64,000 nucleotides of DNA, from assembly GCA_001661515.1 (NCBI GenBank), contig LUVW01000027.1, positions 294,067-358,066 of the forward strand, read 5' to 3'. The DNA is from Capniomyces stellatus. Taxonomy: Eukaryota; Kickxellomycota; Harpellomycetes; Harpellales; Legeriomycetaceae. The translations under genes and the position numbers were made by a program. Of this stretch, positions 53,222-64,000 are shown in pieces. The notes beneath the pieces were generated by a model that searched no databases, had not been told where the DNA came from, and was given only the letters and a program-made list of their open reading frames with translations. Position 1 is the first letter of the stretch; every line of letters starts with the position of its first letter.

Positions 53222-56200
53222 TTAAAACAGTCCTGTAGACTCGTCCGAAAAATCCAAATCAGAACCAAACACTTCATCACTTACACCACCAACATCCACA
53301 TCCACATCCAAATCAGAATCCAAATCAAACCCAAAATCATCATCAACAACAACAGTATCTGCCTTTTTATCAGTCTTCTCAACTACCTTCTCAACTGCCT
53401 TCTCAGCCGGTTTTAAAAAGTGTAAAAGTGTCTGTCTTTTATCTCCTCCAACTACTTTTGCATTTTTGTTGTATTTGAAAAAGTTTGAAGATGCATTTTT
53501 GTCACTTTTCTTGACTCCTCCAGCACCAGAAAGACTCGAGTTGGACCCAATAGACCCACCAGACCCAATAGACCTTGCCGACACGTCAACAACCACCAAA
53601 GGAACACTAAATCCTCCTTCCAAACCTCCACTCTTGACTGGTTTTGGTCCCGTCTTTTTACGTAACGGTTTGCTCAACAAAGTCAAAAACTGCTCATTCA
53701 CGTGCCACCTCATCTTTGTGCTTTTACTCTTCTTGTACTTTTCGGCATTGTCTTGAATCAACATCTGGATCTGCAACTTTGATGCACTAGGAAACTCTTG
53801 CTTCACTTTTTCAATCAATATCTTCAACCCCAACAAACTTCCGTCAACTATCTTCACCACCTTTTTCAGATCTGCTCTTGAAAACACAAATCTATTTACA
53901 CCTCCACCATTACCACCAGTTTCAGAGTTCCTGTCCGCTTTCCTCCCTCCCACATTTCTGCCGAGTTTTTCACTACCAATCTCCCCACCGCCATCCACTT
54001 TACTCTTACTCTTACTCTTACTCTTACTCTTACTCTTACTGTCTTTATTGATTTTACTGGTTTTACTGATTTTACTGCTGCCATCCTCGGGTTTGTCTCC
54101 AATTTCCCCTACCCCTTCACTACCAGTTTCTTTGGTACTAATGTTATTACTGTTACTGTTGTTGTTGTCCTTTTTCCGTTTACCCAAGTCGTGTTTCTCC
54201 TGGTTATCGGCCTCTGCCTTGTAATAAACCATTTTTTTTGGAAACTGGACCACTTGGAATCTTTCCAACTCTTTAAACTGCTCCAAACTGCCCACCGCTT
54301 TCCCAAAGCACGGCCCCACAACTACTGGTGATATCGCAACTACTTTTCTTCTCCCGCTTGCCTTATTCTCCCTCATCGCATTCTTTCCCTTTGCAGTCAA
54401 ATCATCTCGCTCCTCTACTTTATCCCTCATTGCCCTCCTTGGCATAATGTATCTCTTTTCTCCTGCTTCCAACTTTAGCTCTTCGTTTAGCTTTGTGTCA
54501 ACCACCTCCTCTGACGCGTCAATCTCCATATCAAAGTCACTTTTGCACTCTTCATCTTCCTCACTTTCACTTTCATCTCTGCTTTCTGCCTTGTAACTGC
54601 CGCAAATCGCTCCAATTTTCCCGTCAATCTCTACTATTGGCTTGTTTATGTCAAAGTCCGAGTCTTCCGAGTCTTCATCCGAGTCTTCGCTACAGCTTCC
54701 ACTTGCACTGGCGCTGTCGTTTCCATTCCCTCCCACTACTCTACTCTCTGCCACTATCCATCCATCTCCCTCCTCCTCATCATCCTCCTCATCTTCGTCC
54801 TCCTCTTCATCCTCGCTTTTCAGCTCCTCTCCATCCAAGTCCAGCTCGGCGTTTTCCTCCCATTCAACCGAACTATCTACCTCATAGTCAATCTCCTCTG
54901 TATCCTCCCTCGCAAACGGCCTCCTCCCATTCACTTTCTTGTATTCCTTGCTCCACGTTCCCACATAAAATGGCCTGATCGCTCCTGTAACTCCAATGAT
55001 TTTTATCTTCATTCCCATCAGTCGCTTCAGCTCTTCATCTATTGGCTCCTTCGCGTCTCTCGCTCTTATCATCTCGCGTCTTGACTCCCGCGTTCTTCTT
55101 TGCTGCTCCCTCGTTCTGCTTTCAACCTCTTTGCCCCAGTCCTTGATTTCCCTCATCAGCTCCTCCTTAGTCTCTGCTTCTACGCTCCTTTCTTTCAGGT
55201 ACACGTCTATTCTCTCCACCGCCTTCTTTCTCTCTCCCTCACTTATAAACTGCCCAACATTTCCCATCGTCACATTTGGCCTCACGTAAAAGTCTCGAAA
55301 TACCTCCTCATTCCTCTCTTTAGCACCACCTGACTCTGATTTCAACTCGTTTTCTTTAGCCCCACTCTTCGCTTTACTCTTTCCCTTTAACGACTCCAAA
55401 TCTCCCGACTTTACCCCAAAGAACCCCATCAATCGCGTTTGCTTCCTCCCCCCCAATCCCAGTCCTTGTTCTGCTTCCTGTTTTGTCTTTATTTCTGTTC
55501 CTACCTCCTCGACTTGCTCTGGCTGATCACCGTTCCCATTCTGCACCAATATCTCCTTCACTGCTATTTCTATCTTTTCTTCTGTAGACAGCTCCTTTTC
55601 TCTTTTTTCCAATCCAACCAGCTCTGCACAGTCTTCTCTCGCCTACATTCCCAATTTACATCTATTTTTATCCCCATTTCGCTTACCAATTTTCCAAATT
55701 TTATTTCCAATTAGCTCATATAAAGTACTTGCCATTAACCGCCTCTTTCTCCTTTCCAACACTTGGTCTTTAACATCGCTCGGAAACTTGTCAATATCAC
55801 GAACTTCCCACCTCCATATCTCAGAGTTCTGTTGTTTTTTTTCATTTAAATATTTTTTTTTAAAAATTATGTTCAATAAATTACAATCAATATTGTTTTC
55901 TCGCGTTAATCTGCTGTTACTGATTAAGCCATTGATATTTACACGCTAACTAATCAAACATCTCACCATATATCCGCCTTTAACCAGAACCCCCTCTGTA
56001 TTTATCTCTCGCTCTATTCCATAATTAACTCTTTCTGCCACTTTCTCAATTGACTGCCTTATTGCTGACATTTCCAGCTTAACTATTTTCAAATTTTCAG
56101 TCCCATTTGTTTATTTACAGGAATAATCCTCTTTTTCTTTCTTTTTCACTTGCTTTATTGCCCACACACTTCAAAACTAATCACATCCATCACATCCAAT

Positions 56201-56961
56201 ACCACTCTTTACCTTCTTTTTTTCCTGAAGCCTCTCCAGTGCCTACTCCCATTGGAAACAAATACCTACTGACCTCTGCCCCCAGTTCGTCTAGGCTTAG
56301 CTTTCTGCAATTCAAGCCAAGTTTTTTAAATTTCAAGCCAAATTTCACGTTTAGTTTAGCCCTATCACTCCCATTCAGCTGTACTGTGGCTTCTACCAAC
56401 TTCCAACCCCTCCCCCCACAAAAAAAAAGCTTCAATAGACTATGATATAACTTTAACTAATAAACTTACGAGTCCTGTACTAGTTTGCATATCAATCCTA
56501 GGTCCTGTTCCCGTATTTCTATAGTGCTGCTGCTCTCTTCCTTGGGATTTAGCGACTGTGAAGCAATATACTGGTGAAACCCGAATAGCTCTATTCCAGC
56601 CAGTCATCAATTTTATCCGGTCAAATTCACGCACCTTAAAGAATCATTTACAACACACAAACACGTTGAATATACATACCTGCTATCGTCAATGGGTGTG
56701 TGTATAGCTCCAGTCCCTTCTCATTAAATTGTATACGCTTCCCTCTTACGGATATCGCTTTGAACTATTCAATTTTCAGGTTAAAGCAAACGCCCAAAGT
56801 TAGACAATATAAAGTGACGTTGCTCAGTCTTGATGTATCCAAGCTTCACACATTAATCTCGGCTAGTATATATCTGAACTTGCTTACTCTTTTGGCCGCT
56901 AAATTCCCCCCCCCCCCCCCCCNNNNNNNNNNNNNNNNNCCCCCCCCCCCCCCCAATCCAT
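53222..56961 (-). CDS. Chromatin assembly factor 1 large subunit (CAF-1 p150/Cac1/Rlf2)
   Basis: CAF-1 deposits H3-H4 behind the replication fork through PCNA. Inferred exons: a start exon 56961-56888 (ATG at 56961, interrupted by a C tract with 17 N), 56764-56680, 56590-56470, 56304-56213, 56082-55967, 55828-55687 and 55635-53222. From the second exon on, phases close to 989 residues. The N-terminal fungal region shows LTIAELFGFHQYI, TIEIREQDLGLICKLVQDS, KLSLDELGAEVSRYL, VAERVNYG and EIWRWEVRD. A PIP box QTRLMGFF (55418-55441) binds PCNA. Next are a basic/acidic charged helix, the histone-binding acidic domain (IRPFYVGTWSK ... DYEVDSSVEWEENAELD ... EDEEEDE), and the C-terminal winged-helix region (LKILIEKVKQEFPSASKLQIQMLI). 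The last exon's acceptor must be GCGAGAG|AA rather than the nearer TAG to keep phase. The gap makes the N-terminus uncertain. Confidence 0.85.
56906..56954. repeat. Poly-C tract with 17 N at the CAF-1 start exon
   Basis: 17 C, 17 N (56923-56939) and 15 C. On the minus strand it would encode Gly codons between MDW and NLAAKR if real. True length and frame are unknown. Confidence 0.75.
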
Positions 56962-59900
56962 ATTCAACGCAAATTCAATAATTAGCATATAACCGGTTAC
57001 TGAATTAAATTCATTCAGGATAATCGCTTTCTCTTCTTTCTACTTTTTCTACTTTTTCCGCTTTTTCTACATTTGATATTGCGCGTGGCGCCTTATTTAG
57101 CACTATGTCTTATGCACTTGCCTTTAGGCCTAGCTTTCATTGGTTTTTTTTCCACAGCCGCTTGATTTTCACAAACTTCCATCTTGGTATCGCCCATCAC
57201 TGCTATTGACAAGTTTTAAACACCATCCTGCTGCTTTAGCTCCATTTGTTTCTTTTTGTTTTTGCGCTAGTATAACAACTAAATCGATTTAGAGCTATTT
57301 TTTCTGCTTTATTCTTACCATTCCCTTTCGCCACTTTCCCAAAAACCATCATTTTATTTATTTGCTGATTTACTTATTACTTGCTCCTTCTTATCTCTTG
57401 CCCTACCCTTTCGCCTCTTGCCCTTTTTCCTTTTTTTCTCTCTTTTCGTTCACTCTTGTTGTACTTCTGCCCGTCTCACACACGCCAATTTCAAACTTTA
57501 ATACTACAATGGATATGCGTTACTGCCATCCAACACCCGCAAACTCTTTTTTTAGTTTTGTTTTCGTGTTGGTTTTTTTTTTTTAGGCAACTGGTTTATT
57601 CAAGCACACAATTCAATTCCGCTCTCTAATCCGATATTGATCCTAGCAGTTAATTTCAAAAGAAGTATTTAGCTTAAAGCCATTGTTTGTCTGCTTTATT
57701 TCCATCGATATATTTTTTGGCTGGCCTTTTGTATTTATGTTCTGTTATTATTATTATTGGAATATGTGTGTTTATGTTTTGATTAAATTCGCTAAAAGTG
57801 GTAATTGATACTTTTTGTAAACATTAAAGACCAATAGTACATTTCCATTTCCATCTCCACCTTTTTTTCAATTTAATTGATTGTCGCTGTGTTTTTGTTT
57901 TTGTTTACTTTACTTTCAAAAAACGCCTACCCTTAAACCTTATTCTACACAACTACACACAGTCCAAAATAGGTGCTGCTTGCACCAACATACACTCTCG
58001 AAACACCTGGACTGTTTGCAAGCTAGCTTTTGCTGTACTTTTGTGTCACATAGTACCATTTGCTGACCAGCCTCCATTATTAATGTGACTTGGGAGAATT
58101 TCTCTGCTATTGTTCAGAGAGAACATAAATAAGCTAGCCATCTCTCAATGTTCTCTACTCATAGTCCGGTGATTCATAAAATACACCTACCCACTTCATA
58201 TCATATAGCGCAGTTGTCACTCATCATTTAGAGGCATTGAACAGAGAAATTTAAAAATATGGCATTGCTGTTTGTAAATCAACACACTCACTCTGTAGAA
58301 ATCATGCTCTGGACACCACATCCTCCCCTCCTTTACTTTTCAAACCAAAGACAGTCAAGTTTACTTCTGGCTAATATCGAATATCGAGTTGGGACTTGGG
58401 TTTATTTACCCGTCTGCTTAGCCGATACTCAGCTTTATTCTCAATGTAGATATTTAGCCAGTTTTGCTAAGAGCGTATTATGCCAATGGTTCACCTGATT
58501 CATTAAATTTTCCATACTAATGCAAAAAAAAAAAATTCCTTGAAAAATAGTGTTGCTAGTTTCCTTCTTGCAATTCAAAAGACAATGGTAATTGAGCTTT
58601 GCATTACTTAATTATTAGCAAAGTCATGTTAATTTTTTTCTGCCATAAAAGATATATTCAGACGAATCGTTTAATTTAAACTTCTAATCGATAAGACCAT
58701 TCTTGTATTATTAATTGACTTTCTAGAGGAAATGCGCTGAATGGATCACAACTAGTTTTAGTAAGTCTTCGTTACTTTCTATCATTTTATTATTTGTAAC
58801 AAGAATTTTACAAATCTTATTACTCAATATGATTCTGAAGATAATGGTAGTAGAAGTCTTAGAAAATAACGTGTTTGCTGACAAATTCATCATGAACTTT
58901 TTAATATTCGCTTTAATATTATTGTTTGTTAGAGTTGTGCTCTAATATACCAAGAGAAAGTGATCCAACTTGAACTCAATAATCAAATTCATTTGCGGAC
59001 AAGAAACCTACCAAGTGGAAGGTAGGCGGTGTTGACGATTTGATGCCGAGAAGTAATGCTGATTGTTTAGCACTTCAAAGGGAAAAAAAAGTCCAAGCTA
59101 AATCAAAAAAATTTATCAAAAAGGAAAGCGAAATAAATGAAAGAAGTAAACGAAGAAATAAATGAGAGAAATAAATTAACGAATTTCAATATAAAAAAAA
59201 TAAATTAACGAATTTCAATAATAAAAAAAGAAATAAATAAATGAAAGAAATAGACTAATGTAGACACATCTGATGCAAATATAACCTGATTCTAACAAGT
59301 GATTAGTAAGAGTAATATGAATGCTGCAAAAGAGGGCTTTAGGTGCAGTTGATCAAACAGTCGTTGGACAGTGATTATACATCATTCTGCGACAGCAAAG
59401 GCTTGGGATATATATGAGTTTGCCTATTTATTCTAGAAAAGAAAAGTCAGTTGCTTTAATTGGACAACAAACTTAAACAAATTGATGATTAGGATGATTG
59501 GTTGGCTCACATTGCTTAATCAAACTGTAGTTGATTAATAGCAACTTTAAGATATAAAATGGCAATAAGAATAGGAATTTCGCCATTTGTGTTCGCCAAA
59601 TAGCCGGAAAATAGCACACAAAGATAAAGGTGAGGAACAAAAAAAAAAAACCAAAAAAGGGTTTAAGGTAAGCAGAGACAAAGTTGGAACTAAAATTGGG
59701 ATGAGATGAAATAATACTTATGACAAATGAAATTTTCAAAAGGTTTACTATTTACAAATTCTAATTTTTTAAAAAAAAAACCTTAAAAAAGTAATAACAT
59801 TGTAATAATCTTCGCTGTCGGATGAAAATCGCGGTTATCACTATATAAGCGGCCAAAAGCCGTGGAAAATGCAAATATCAGCTACTTTCAACTTTTGAAT

Positions 59901-60104
59901 AAGCAAGATAAAAATTGGGCTTTATTTTCTATATTGTCTACAATAACCAAAGTATCCGAGTAAATTTATGCAATCAACCATCATTCCGCAGTTACCCACA
60001 ATATCTTCCTACGTGCTGTAAATACAAGAGGTCCAACACGCCTTTTTTAAATAAAAAATACCAGGATTCAAGTAAAAGGGTCTTTTAAATAATCTGAAAT
60101 CGAA
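56962..60104. other. Divergent intergenic region, no gene seen
   Basis: 3.1 kb between CAF-1 and the glucosyltransferase. T-rich to 58 kb, then A/T mixed. Frames at 57362-57629 and 58259-58498 have no motif. A 21-base word starting ATAAATTAACG is repeated exactly at 59171-59191 and 59200-59220. TATATAAG at about 59842 could serve the downstream gene. Confidence 0.5.
59171..59220. repeat. Two-copy 29-base tandem duplication
   Basis: The 21-base word ATAAATTAACG plus AATTTCAATA occurs twice with a 29-base period in A-rich spacer DNA. Confidence 0.6.
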
Positions 60105-61725
60105 ATGTCAGGGCAGTTTAGGAATTTAGCAGAAATTCTTGAAGTTTGGGCACTGTACTTTGTAGTACTGAGCTGGTGTCTGAATCTGCTGTTTCATGTA
60201 ATCGGCCAGTTTGCAATGTAAGCGTGTGTTTAGAAATGCGTACTTTTGAGCGCTTTTACAAAGATAATTTATTGATTTTAGAAATAGAATTAGAATTAGG
60301 GATGGTTTCTGACCTGAAAACCGCTTTTCCTTTGCATATTTCCCATTCGCTTGCTGGAATATCTTTACTAACGCTATAATTTATTTTGCTGTTTTCTGAA
60401 CGTCAAACCTAACTGCAATCAATAGCAAGCGAGCAAAAAGAGTAGAGGCTTATAAAGGCTTTGAGAAACTGCGCACAGATAGTGAAAAGAGAATAGGCGG
60501 TGTCAGTATAGTAAGGCCGATTTGCGGACCTGAGGATGGCTTGCTTGAGAATATACTGACTAGCTTTGAGCAGACGTACAAAAACAAAGAGGTTATCTTG
60601 GTTGCTGAAAACAAAACGGACATTTGTGAATCGTTGCTTGAGGAAATTGAGCTACGGTATCCAAATTCGGACTGGAAAGTGGTGTTTGGTAAATATTTCT
60701 GCCATTTATATTGTCTAAACTGTACTGAAAAAAAAGAATATGTATATGGATAATGCTGGTGGTAGTGTGGTAGTGGTGGCGATAACAGCGACAATAGTGA
60801 TAACAACAATAACAAGTGGTGAGAAAAAAAACCAATCTAATGTAGTTTTTTTTTTTTTTTTGGTAAATGTATAGCGGAGAGAGTTTCAGCGAATCCTAAA
60901 GTCAGCAACATGACTGCAGCATTCAAATCGGCAAAATACGACATGGTATGGGTATGCGACAGCAACGTCAAAAGCAACAAAAATACACTGGAGAATGCGA
61001 TCGAGATTTTTGAAAACCGCCCAAATGTGGGAGTGGTGCACCATGTGGTATGGGCTTCCGAGGCTGATACATTAGGAGGGTTGATGGAAATGGCGTTCTT
61101 AAACACAACGCATGCACGAATGTACATGTCCATTAACTCGCTTAACGTCGCATCCTGCTTGATGGGCAAATCAAACATTTACAGAATCTCGAGTCTCGAT
61201 AAATTTGGTGGTATTGGCGAGTTTGGCCGCTTTATTGCCGAGGATAACATTATTGGCCAAAGGATATGGAGCGATGGGCTGTCTCACAACATGACAAGCG
61301 ATCTTTCGTTGACGTCAGTAAAGGGTATTTCACTAATCGACTATTGCAAACGACGAATCCGGTGGGTCAGAACAAGAAAATACAACGTCACATTTGCCAC
61401 TTTTTATGAGCCATTGACTGAAAGTATACTTAGCGGTATTTTATCTAGCTATGCATTCAACACCTTATTCGGGATTGATAAATGTATGTTTCTGGCTTTT
61501 CATTTGGCTGGATGGGTGGTCCTGGACCTTGTATTCTTCTTACGGCAGAGAGCCCAGGTCAAAAACCAAACTCCAAAGTTGACTCTAGCCTTGGTATTGG
61601 GATACTTTTTACGGGAAATCTTTGCACTGCCGCTTTGGTTCTTTGGGATTGTAGGCAGCACTGTTGTTTGGAGAGGACGTTCTTATCGTTTAAACCTGGA
61701 CGGCTCCATAGCTAATCACAACTAG
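60105..61725 (+). CDS. Ceramide glucosyltransferase (GT21 family)
   Basis: Adds glucose from UDP-glucose to ceramide on Golgi membranes, making glucosylceramide of the fungal wall and membrane. Three exons, 60105-60217, 60426-60688 and 60875-61725, GT-AG, phases close to 408 residues. An N-terminal membrane anchor (ALYFVVLSWCLNLLFHVIG) is followed by VSIVRPICGPEDGLLENILTSF, the GT-A domain start. Catalytic D-D-D-RxxRW pattern: a DxxxCE-like first region in ILVAENKTD, then WVCDSN, IAEDNIIGQRIW and RRIRW. The C-terminus has two or three hydrophobic segments (FLAFHLAGWVVLDLVFFL, ALPLWFFGIVGSTVVW). Length and layout match human UGCG (about 394 residues). ENK in the first motif departs from the usual CVQD, so the first Asp is the least certain. 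It is followed on the same strand by RTT109. Confidence 0.9.
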
Positions 61726-62458
61726 ATCTTTTTGCATGCAAACTGGCAAACAACTCTGACCACCAGTTAATATACACCTTTGTGTCATATAAGATCTGTG
61801 TACATATACAAACACAAACACATTCACTTCCATATATATATATTTCATCTTGTTATTGTTATTGTTTTTAACTAACTTTAGTTTTATCATTCCGACTTGG
61901 TGCTTAATTCTTATATATAAATATATATAATCACCATTTAATAAAATACTCACTATACATTACATTCTGTTGATAGCACAAGTAACAAACCACATTTTTC
62001 TTATTTTTTCTCCATATGTTTTTATCATTCCTTGTTTTCATTGCTCTAACGGCAGACAATTTACTTTTTTTATTGAAATTTGCTTTATTCTCTTTTTTTG
62101 TTATTTTCTCAGAAATTCTTCTAGAAAATCGATGTGTCCAATAACACGCTCTATGCTTATTTACGCTTAAACTTGATGAGTAAATAAATACAACCAGGGC
62201 CAATGGGGGCAGTCCGTTGCCATTTTGCCTGATCAAGTTGACATTAAAACGATCTCGGCTCTTAAAGTATGATATTGGATTTAGCTAAAAATAAGGGCTA
62301 TGCGGCTTAATAAAAAGCACCGCTTTGTTTAGTTGCTGTATTTCATTGAGTCGGAGATATAGACATACTTGAACTTTATGGAAATTGAAAAAATATTTAT
62401 CTATTGTAAAAAATAAAAAAAGCAACAATCATACAGGCAAGCGATTTACCGGACACTA
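61726..62458. other. Intergenic spacer before RTT109
   Basis: 733 AT-rich bases. No gene is seen; frames on the minus strand here are low complexity. Confidence 0.5.
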
Positions 62459-64000
62459 ATGACTACAAGCAAGATCTTGGAGACGATTTCCAGAGTTCTG
62501 GAGTCCACCGTAGAAGGGAGGGACCTGCAGTTAGCGGCCTGTAACACTTTTAGAACCAAGGTGGAACCGCTAACGATTCCAGCAAATGAGATGGCAGATG
62601 ATAGTGAAACCTTTGAGCAAAAGACTTTGATACTACTTTCAGCAAGCCAGCCGGAAAATGGAAAAACAGGGCTCGATAATTCCGATGAAAGCCTTGACAA
62701 AACAACGCCTGGTAAGGAGGAACCCAAGGATAATTGTTTGTTGCTAGAAGGGACAAAAGAAAGTATGTACAAAAACGAACAAGCAAAGAACAAACTGCTG
62801 ATTTCTGGGATCCAAGCTAGGGAATACATTGTGTTTAAAAACGGGGAAAAGGAACTTTTGACAAAGACTAATGCTACTTCCTTGGAAGATAAAGGTAGAC
62901 ACAATGCTACTGCAAGTAGCGTAGTGGTTTACATAGAAAAGGTCGACAGCTCAGGGTTTTTAGGCAGCGGTGGCCCCGGAACTTTGGGATACACCCGAGC
63001 GCTGGTAATTGGGTATTTGGAATATATACTTGAGCACAAATATAGAAACTGTGGTTGCAGCGTAACAGTTTACACGTTTTCGCGAGCACAGCCAGAATAT
63101 CTATTTGCAAATTCTAAACTAAACCCACTTAAGCAGAAGCTAGAGGGCAGCCAGCTCGTAAAGTGGTGGAGCCGGACTCTTGAGCTGGCAACAAACTATA
63201 TTTACCAAGGATCAAATACCAGTAGAATTGGCAATACCAGGAACCCAAGCGTTGAAGCCAAAGCTACGAGTGGAAATGGCGCAAATGATGGTAAAACCGG
63301 CTATTTAGGCGATAGTAACGATACAGTAAGTAAATGTGGCCAGCTTTTGGTGGATGAACCTGCTTTTGAAATAACAGCACATGTTTGGATTCCAAATGTT
63401 GAGGAGCAGCATGTAAGCTGGCTGAAAAGGCAAGCTAGTGGTAGCAGAAAGCACGGCGGAGGGGTGTCTGTCTCGAAAGAAGAAAAGCCGAGTCAGGCAG
63501 TGGGGCTTACTTGGAAGTTTGGCCTGCCGTTCAATAGTTTGGATGCCGCCATCAACGTGGTTCCACAATTTCCTGACGACCCCATAACTAGGCAATTGCA
63601 AAAAAAGTATTCAGGCTTTTTGAATGTTCAGGAGCTGAAAGAGATGCTGTGCATTAGCGAGGAGTGCGGAACAGGCCACCAAACAGGATTTTTTTACTTG
63701 AGATTTCCAAAAAACCTTGGTTTTCCAGCCACACTGACAAGCCAGCAAAACCAAAAAGAAAATATCGATTCCGCAACAGACTTAAAATCACCCAAAGAGG
63801 GCCACGGTATTGACTCAAACGATCTGGTGGTGAGCTCGGCTGAAATGGATAATCTTGAAATTGCTTTGTTTGACCACAGCATGGACTTTGAATCGCTAGA
63901 TTCTGGCTTAAAATCAACATCTAGACTGTTGACTTATATCCACAATAAGCTTGGATGTGCTCATACCTTAAGTTTCACTTCAAAGGGCCAGAATTCGGCT
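62459..64000 (+). CDS. RTT109: Histone H3-K56 acetyltransferase Rtt109 (KAT11), 3'-truncated by window end
   Basis: Fungus-specific acetyltransferase, structurally akin to p300, that acetylates H3-K56 and N-terminal lysines of new H3 with Vps75 or Asf1. The ATG at 62459 begins 514 open codons that reach the window end without a stop. N-terminal residues 1-150 are partly low complexity, with LLISGIQAREYIVF resembling the family's first strand. Core: VVYIEKVDSSGFL, LGYTRALVIGYLEYIL, TVYTFSRAQPEYLFANSKLN, LVKWWSRTLE, a variable loop, ITAHVWIPNVEE, GLTWKFGLPF, and FPDDPITRQL with the conserved Asp pair at 373-374. These are followed by FLNVQELKEMLCISEECGTGHQTGFFYL, the FWELM...RQECSSG-type signature. 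Gly/Asn-rich inserts lengthen it beyond the 436-residue yeast protein. The C-terminal basic tail lies outside the window. It is 0.7 kb downstream of the glucosyltransferase. Confidence 0.92.
   Translation, partial: MTTSKILETISRVLESTVEGRDLQLAACNTFRTKVEPLTIPANEMADDSETFEQKTLILLSASQPENGKTGLDNSDESLDKTTPGKEEPKDNCLLLEGTKESMYKNEQAKNKLLISGIQAREYIVFKNGEKELLTKTNATSLEDKGRHNATASSVVVYIEKVDSSGFLGSGGPGTLGYTRALVIGYLEYILEHKYRNCGCSVTVYTFSRAQPEYLFANSKLNPLKQKLEGSQLVKWWSRTLELATNYIYQGSNTSRIGNTRNPSVEAKATSGNGANDGKTGYLGDSNDTVSKCGQLLVDEPAFEITAHVWIPNVEEQHVSWLKRQASGSRKHGGGVSVSKEEKPSQAVGLTWKFGLPFNSLDAAINVVPQFPDDPITRQLQKKYSGFLNVQELKEMLCISEECGTGHQTGFFYLRFPKNLGFPATLTSQQNQKENIDSATDLKSPKEGHGIDSNDLVVSSAEMDNLEIALFDHSMDFESLDSGLKSTSRLLTYIHNKLGCAHTLSFTSKGQNSA

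Noticed and set aside
56440..56634. 64-codon minus-strand frame beginning MREFDRIKLMTGW as a CAF-1 exon in that frame
   Set aside because: The overlapping frame from 56590 gives the conserved ELFGFHQYIAS and EIREQDLGLICKLVQD blocks and joins its neighbours in phase.
62446..62904. 152-codon minus-strand frame
   Set aside because: Antisense to RTT109, which has clear family motifs in the plus frame.

Overview
The window is a nuclear segment of a fungal genome. The evidence is a set of fungal-type proteins (RTT109, a fungal CAF-1 large subunit, an Ecm33-like wall protein, GPI-anchored Ser/Ala-rich protein), spliceosomal introns of about 90-220 nt with GTAAGT-like donors, and very AT-rich spacers. 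The block of secreted trypsins, together with intron-rich housekeeping genes, would fit an early-diverging, insect- or animal-associated lineage such as Kickxellomycotina or Entomophthoromycotina. That placement is inference; the sequence alone does not settle it.

Layout. 1-1.2 kb: 5' part of a NUP133-like nucleoporin gene (minus), running off the left edge. 3-32 kb: a trypsin-like protease family, four tandem plus-strand genes (3.1-12.0 kb), one convergent minus-strand gene (12.7-13.7 kb), a sixth at 26.1 kb and a headless fragment at 31.1 kb. Interspersed are twinfilin (15.5-17.9 kb, plus), VPS34 PI3-kinase (18.2-22.3 kb, minus), a mitochondrial DEAD-box helicase (23.1-25.2 kb, plus), a Nit2-type omega-amidase (28.2-30.1 kb, plus) and a small unrecognised gene (30.4-30.9 kb). 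33-45 kb: Ecm33-like protein, QRI7-type tRNA t6A protein, MRS2-type mitochondrial Mg2+ channel and a 1,900-residue KDM5/JARID1 demethylase. 45-49 kb: an AT-rich spacer with one possible tiny membrane protein. 49-64 kb: GPI-anchored protein, an acyl-CoA-synthetase-like protein that has lost every catalytic motif, CAF-1 large subunit, ceramide glucosyltransferase, and RTT109 running off the right edge.

Exon structures were worked out by hand for twinfilin, VPS34, the omega-amidase, QRI7, MRS2, KDM5, CAF-1 and the glucosyltransferase; in each the reading phase closes across all introns. The CAF-1 last exon needed a downstream acceptor to keep phase, and the start exons of CAF-1 and NUP133 touch G/C-tract gaps.

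Functional links. CAF-1 deposits H3-H4 and RTT109 acetylates newly made H3; they lie about 5.5 kb apart, and KDM5 is a third chromatin gene nearby. The secreted layer (trypsins, Ecm33-like, GPI protein) is intronless, whereas most intracellular genes are split. The most unusual features are the mosaic, gene-converted trypsins with a non-tryptic (Asn) activation site, the acyl-CoA synthetase pseudoenzyme, a truncated retroelement with intact target duplications, and reversal of GC skew inside long genes.
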